Assembly: GCA_030652035.1 (NCBI GenBank) | Contig: JAUSBJ010000035.1 | Coordinates: 186,001-250,000 of the forward strand | Origin: Sulfurimicrobium sp. | GTDB lineage: Bacteria > Pseudomonadota > Gammaproteobacteria > Burkholderiales > Sulfuricellaceae | Direction: 5' to 3' | Length of the DNA: 64,000 nt | Shown here: positions 62,465 to 64,000 of the stretch, in pieces | Layout of the letters: each line of letters begins with the position of its first letter | Numbering within the stretch: the stretch's first letter is position 1 | Made by a program: the position numbers and the translations under genes | Notes under the pieces: generated by a model | Databases searched by the model: none | The model's input: only the letters and a program-made list of their open reading frames with translations | Told to the model about the DNA's origin: nothing

Positions 62465-64000
62465 TTAACTATCGACCAGCACGAACTGGACTTCTTCATC
62501 GATGGAGAGCGCCACCCGCCAGTCGAGCGAGGTGGTGGTGTAGGTGACGGCAAGCAGGCTGTAGCCAGCAGTGGCCGCCACGAGGTTCTGCCCGTCAGCG
62601 ATCACGGTCCCGAGATCGGTGTGCTGCCAGATCGCGCTGACGATGGCTGCCACCGGATAACGTGTGCTCGTCCGTCCCTCGACGAACTCGACCGTCTCGG
62701 TTTCCGTGCGGGTGACTTCGCCTAGGCTGGCGATGACCGTCGCCGTATGCCCGGTATGGGTCAGCACTACGGGCCGCGTCGTCGCCAGGTAGGCGCGAAT
62801 CGTGCCCCGATTGGCATCGTCTGGGTCAGGAACGTACTCGACCCGATCAGACGACGAACCGGATGCGCCATCCTCGTTGGCGATGGTCTCCCGGTTGTAT
62901 CCCCGCGATGGGGCGATCTGCGAACGCGCGGACATCACATCCGCGTCGAACAGACTCTGGGTGACTGCCACTGTCCCATACTGCGGAATGCTTACCGGGT
63001 GCCGGCGGCGGCATACCACCGATCCGTCCGGGTTGCTCTCGACGATGCCGCCGATGGCCGCGACGATGTTCCGAGCTGCTGCCAGAGGTGTGACACCTTC
63101 CAGCATCAGCCGGCCAGCCGGAATGATCCAGTTCGGCAATTGCCAGGTGACCGGCCCGATCAGCGATTCCACGCTGGCCTCGGCGGATACCGCACCGGGT
63201 TGGTAGAAGCGGATCGTTCCGGCAAACGGCGCATCGAGCAGCGCCAGGGGTGAAACCGCCGACACTTCACAGCGTTGATCGGCTACCGACTCTCGCGAGA
63301 GCGTCTTGCCGTCCACCACCAGCACGAAGTTTTCCAGGCCCAAGGTGAGTGTGATCGTGTCGCCAATGCCAATGGCTGCGAAATCCGCCAGTTCCGCGAC
63401 CTCGACTTGCGCGATCCAGACCGGACTCTCCTCGTCGCAGGACAGCGTCGCCTGCACAATCCGCATCGTGTGACCGTTCCACGTGAGTTCCGGGCTGTTT
63501 ACCACGGCCTGCAGTCGCGCATCACTGAGCAATGACCAGGATGCAGTCAGCCGCTTGGCGACAGGATTCATGTCGGTGATGTCGTACCCGAGAACGTGAC
63601 GGGTTGCGGCCTGCTGCGTCAGCCAGTACGGAAAGCGCATCGACCGCCGGTTGGCTCCAAGATCGGAATACACCGTGACGTGACGAGCCCGGGTTTGATG
63701 CACGTCACCGTAGGGCAGTGCGGCTTGTCGACGGTGCTGGCGCATGTCCCCATAGAGGGCTCGACTCGAACCTTCCAGGCGCAGTCCATACTGGGCCTGA
63801 TGGTTGAGCGCGAACCGTATCGACCAGGCCTCGGTGTGATGCCACGCCTTGACCCGCGTCAGATCCCAGGGAGTGGCATTCGCCACGAAGACTTCGGTCT
63901 TGCCCCATGCGGAAACGAACCGACGCTTGAGTACGGTCGGGCCGGAATCTGCATACAGTCCCGCCCCTAGCGTAATGGCGAGCGAAATGCCGAGGGTCAT
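62465..64000 (-). CDS. Phage tail-type protein, possibly 5' partial
   Basis: The 511 visible codons begin with an ATG exactly at the window edge, so the true start may lie outside. The sequence is beta-rich, with GIGDTITLTLGLENFVLVVDGK and a segment resembling tail-hub or baseplate proteins (VPDPDDANRGTIRAYLATTRPVVLTHTG). The MHC-like phage family cannot be named with certainty. It opens the minus-strand late operon that runs to the endolysin. Confidence 0.6.
   Translation of the reverse strand: MTLGISLAITLGAGLYADSGPTVLKRRFVSAWGKTEVFVANATPWDLTRVKAWHHTEAWSIRFALNHQAQYGLRLEGSSRALYGDMRQHRRQAALPYGDVHQTRARHVTVYSDLGANRRSMRFPYWLTQQAATRHVLGYDITDMNPVAKRLTASWSLLSDARLQAVVNSPELTWNGHTMRIVQATLSCDEESPVWIAQVEVAELADFAAIGIGDTITLTLGLENFVLVVDGKTLSRESVADQRCEVSAVSPLALLDAPFAGTIRFYQPGAVSAEASVESLIGPVTWQLPNWIIPAGRLMLEGVTPLAAARNIVAAIGGIVESNPDGSVVCRRRHPVSIPQYGTVAVTQSLFDADVMSARSQIAPSRGYNRETIANEDGASGSSSDRVEYVPDPDDANRGTIRAYLATTRPVVLTHTGHTATVIASLGEVTRTETETVEFVEGRTSTRYPVAAIVSAIWQHTDLGTVIADGQNLVAATAGYSLLAVTYTTTSLDWRVALSIDEEVQFVLVDS

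Overview
The window looks like a chromosome segment of a betaproteobacterium, probably of the Nitrosomonadales (Gallionella/Sulfuricella-like). I infer this from the gene order gmk-rpoZ-spoT-ridA-recG, the ubiC/ubiA and argD-argF-argG-DUF3579-rpsT neighbourhoods, and the many multihaem c-type cytochromes. No marker gene allows a species call.

Positions 1-7,820 form an electron-transfer region. A membrane cytochrome b (cut by the left edge) and a membrane-anchored trihaem cytochrome run on the plus strand. A five-gene set faces them on the minus strand: NHL-propeller lipoprotein, tetrahaem cytochrome, outer-membrane beta-barrel, PQQ-type propeller protein and octahaem cytochrome. It looks like an outer-membrane electron conduit. 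A pentahaem relative of the tetrahaem protein stands alone at 22,528-23,259.

Positions 8,298-35,291 are mostly core genes: nucleotide, stringent-response, ubiquinone and arginine metabolism, DNA repair, peptidoglycan and ribosomal genes. Small accessory modules are scattered among them: an RHH-PIN toxin-antitoxin pair, a MntA-HepT pair, a decayed MFS transporter, and several dispersed hairpin or tandem repeats. This part ends at tRNA-Ser(TGA), 35,202-35,291.

Positions 35,292-59,892 are a mobile defence island. In order it holds an XRE/ImmA-type regulator with a PIN toxin, a zinc-ribbon protein, a serine recombinase with two ParB-like proteins, a two-gene CBASS operon (CD-NTase plus patatin effector, minus strand), and, divergently, a WYL regulator followed by a truncated RecQ-like helicase. 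Then comes a complete BREX type 3 operon: brxF-brxC-[unknown HEPN protein]-pglXI-brxHII-pglZ-brxA. A protein with an alpha-CTD-like domain, a DUF3553-like domain and a zinc ribbon follows. The HEPN gene is translationally coupled into the operon and is not a known BREX core gene. With the terminal alpha-CTD/zinc-ribbon gene it is the best candidate here for something undescribed. The WYL gene lies between CBASS and BREX and could control both.

Positions 59,905-64,000 carry late phage genes on the minus strand (tail protein, small structural proteins, DUF6127 protein, 3TM holin, GH24 endolysin). They meet the defence island tail-to-tail with only 12 bases between stop codons, so the window ends inside a prophage or phage-derived element.
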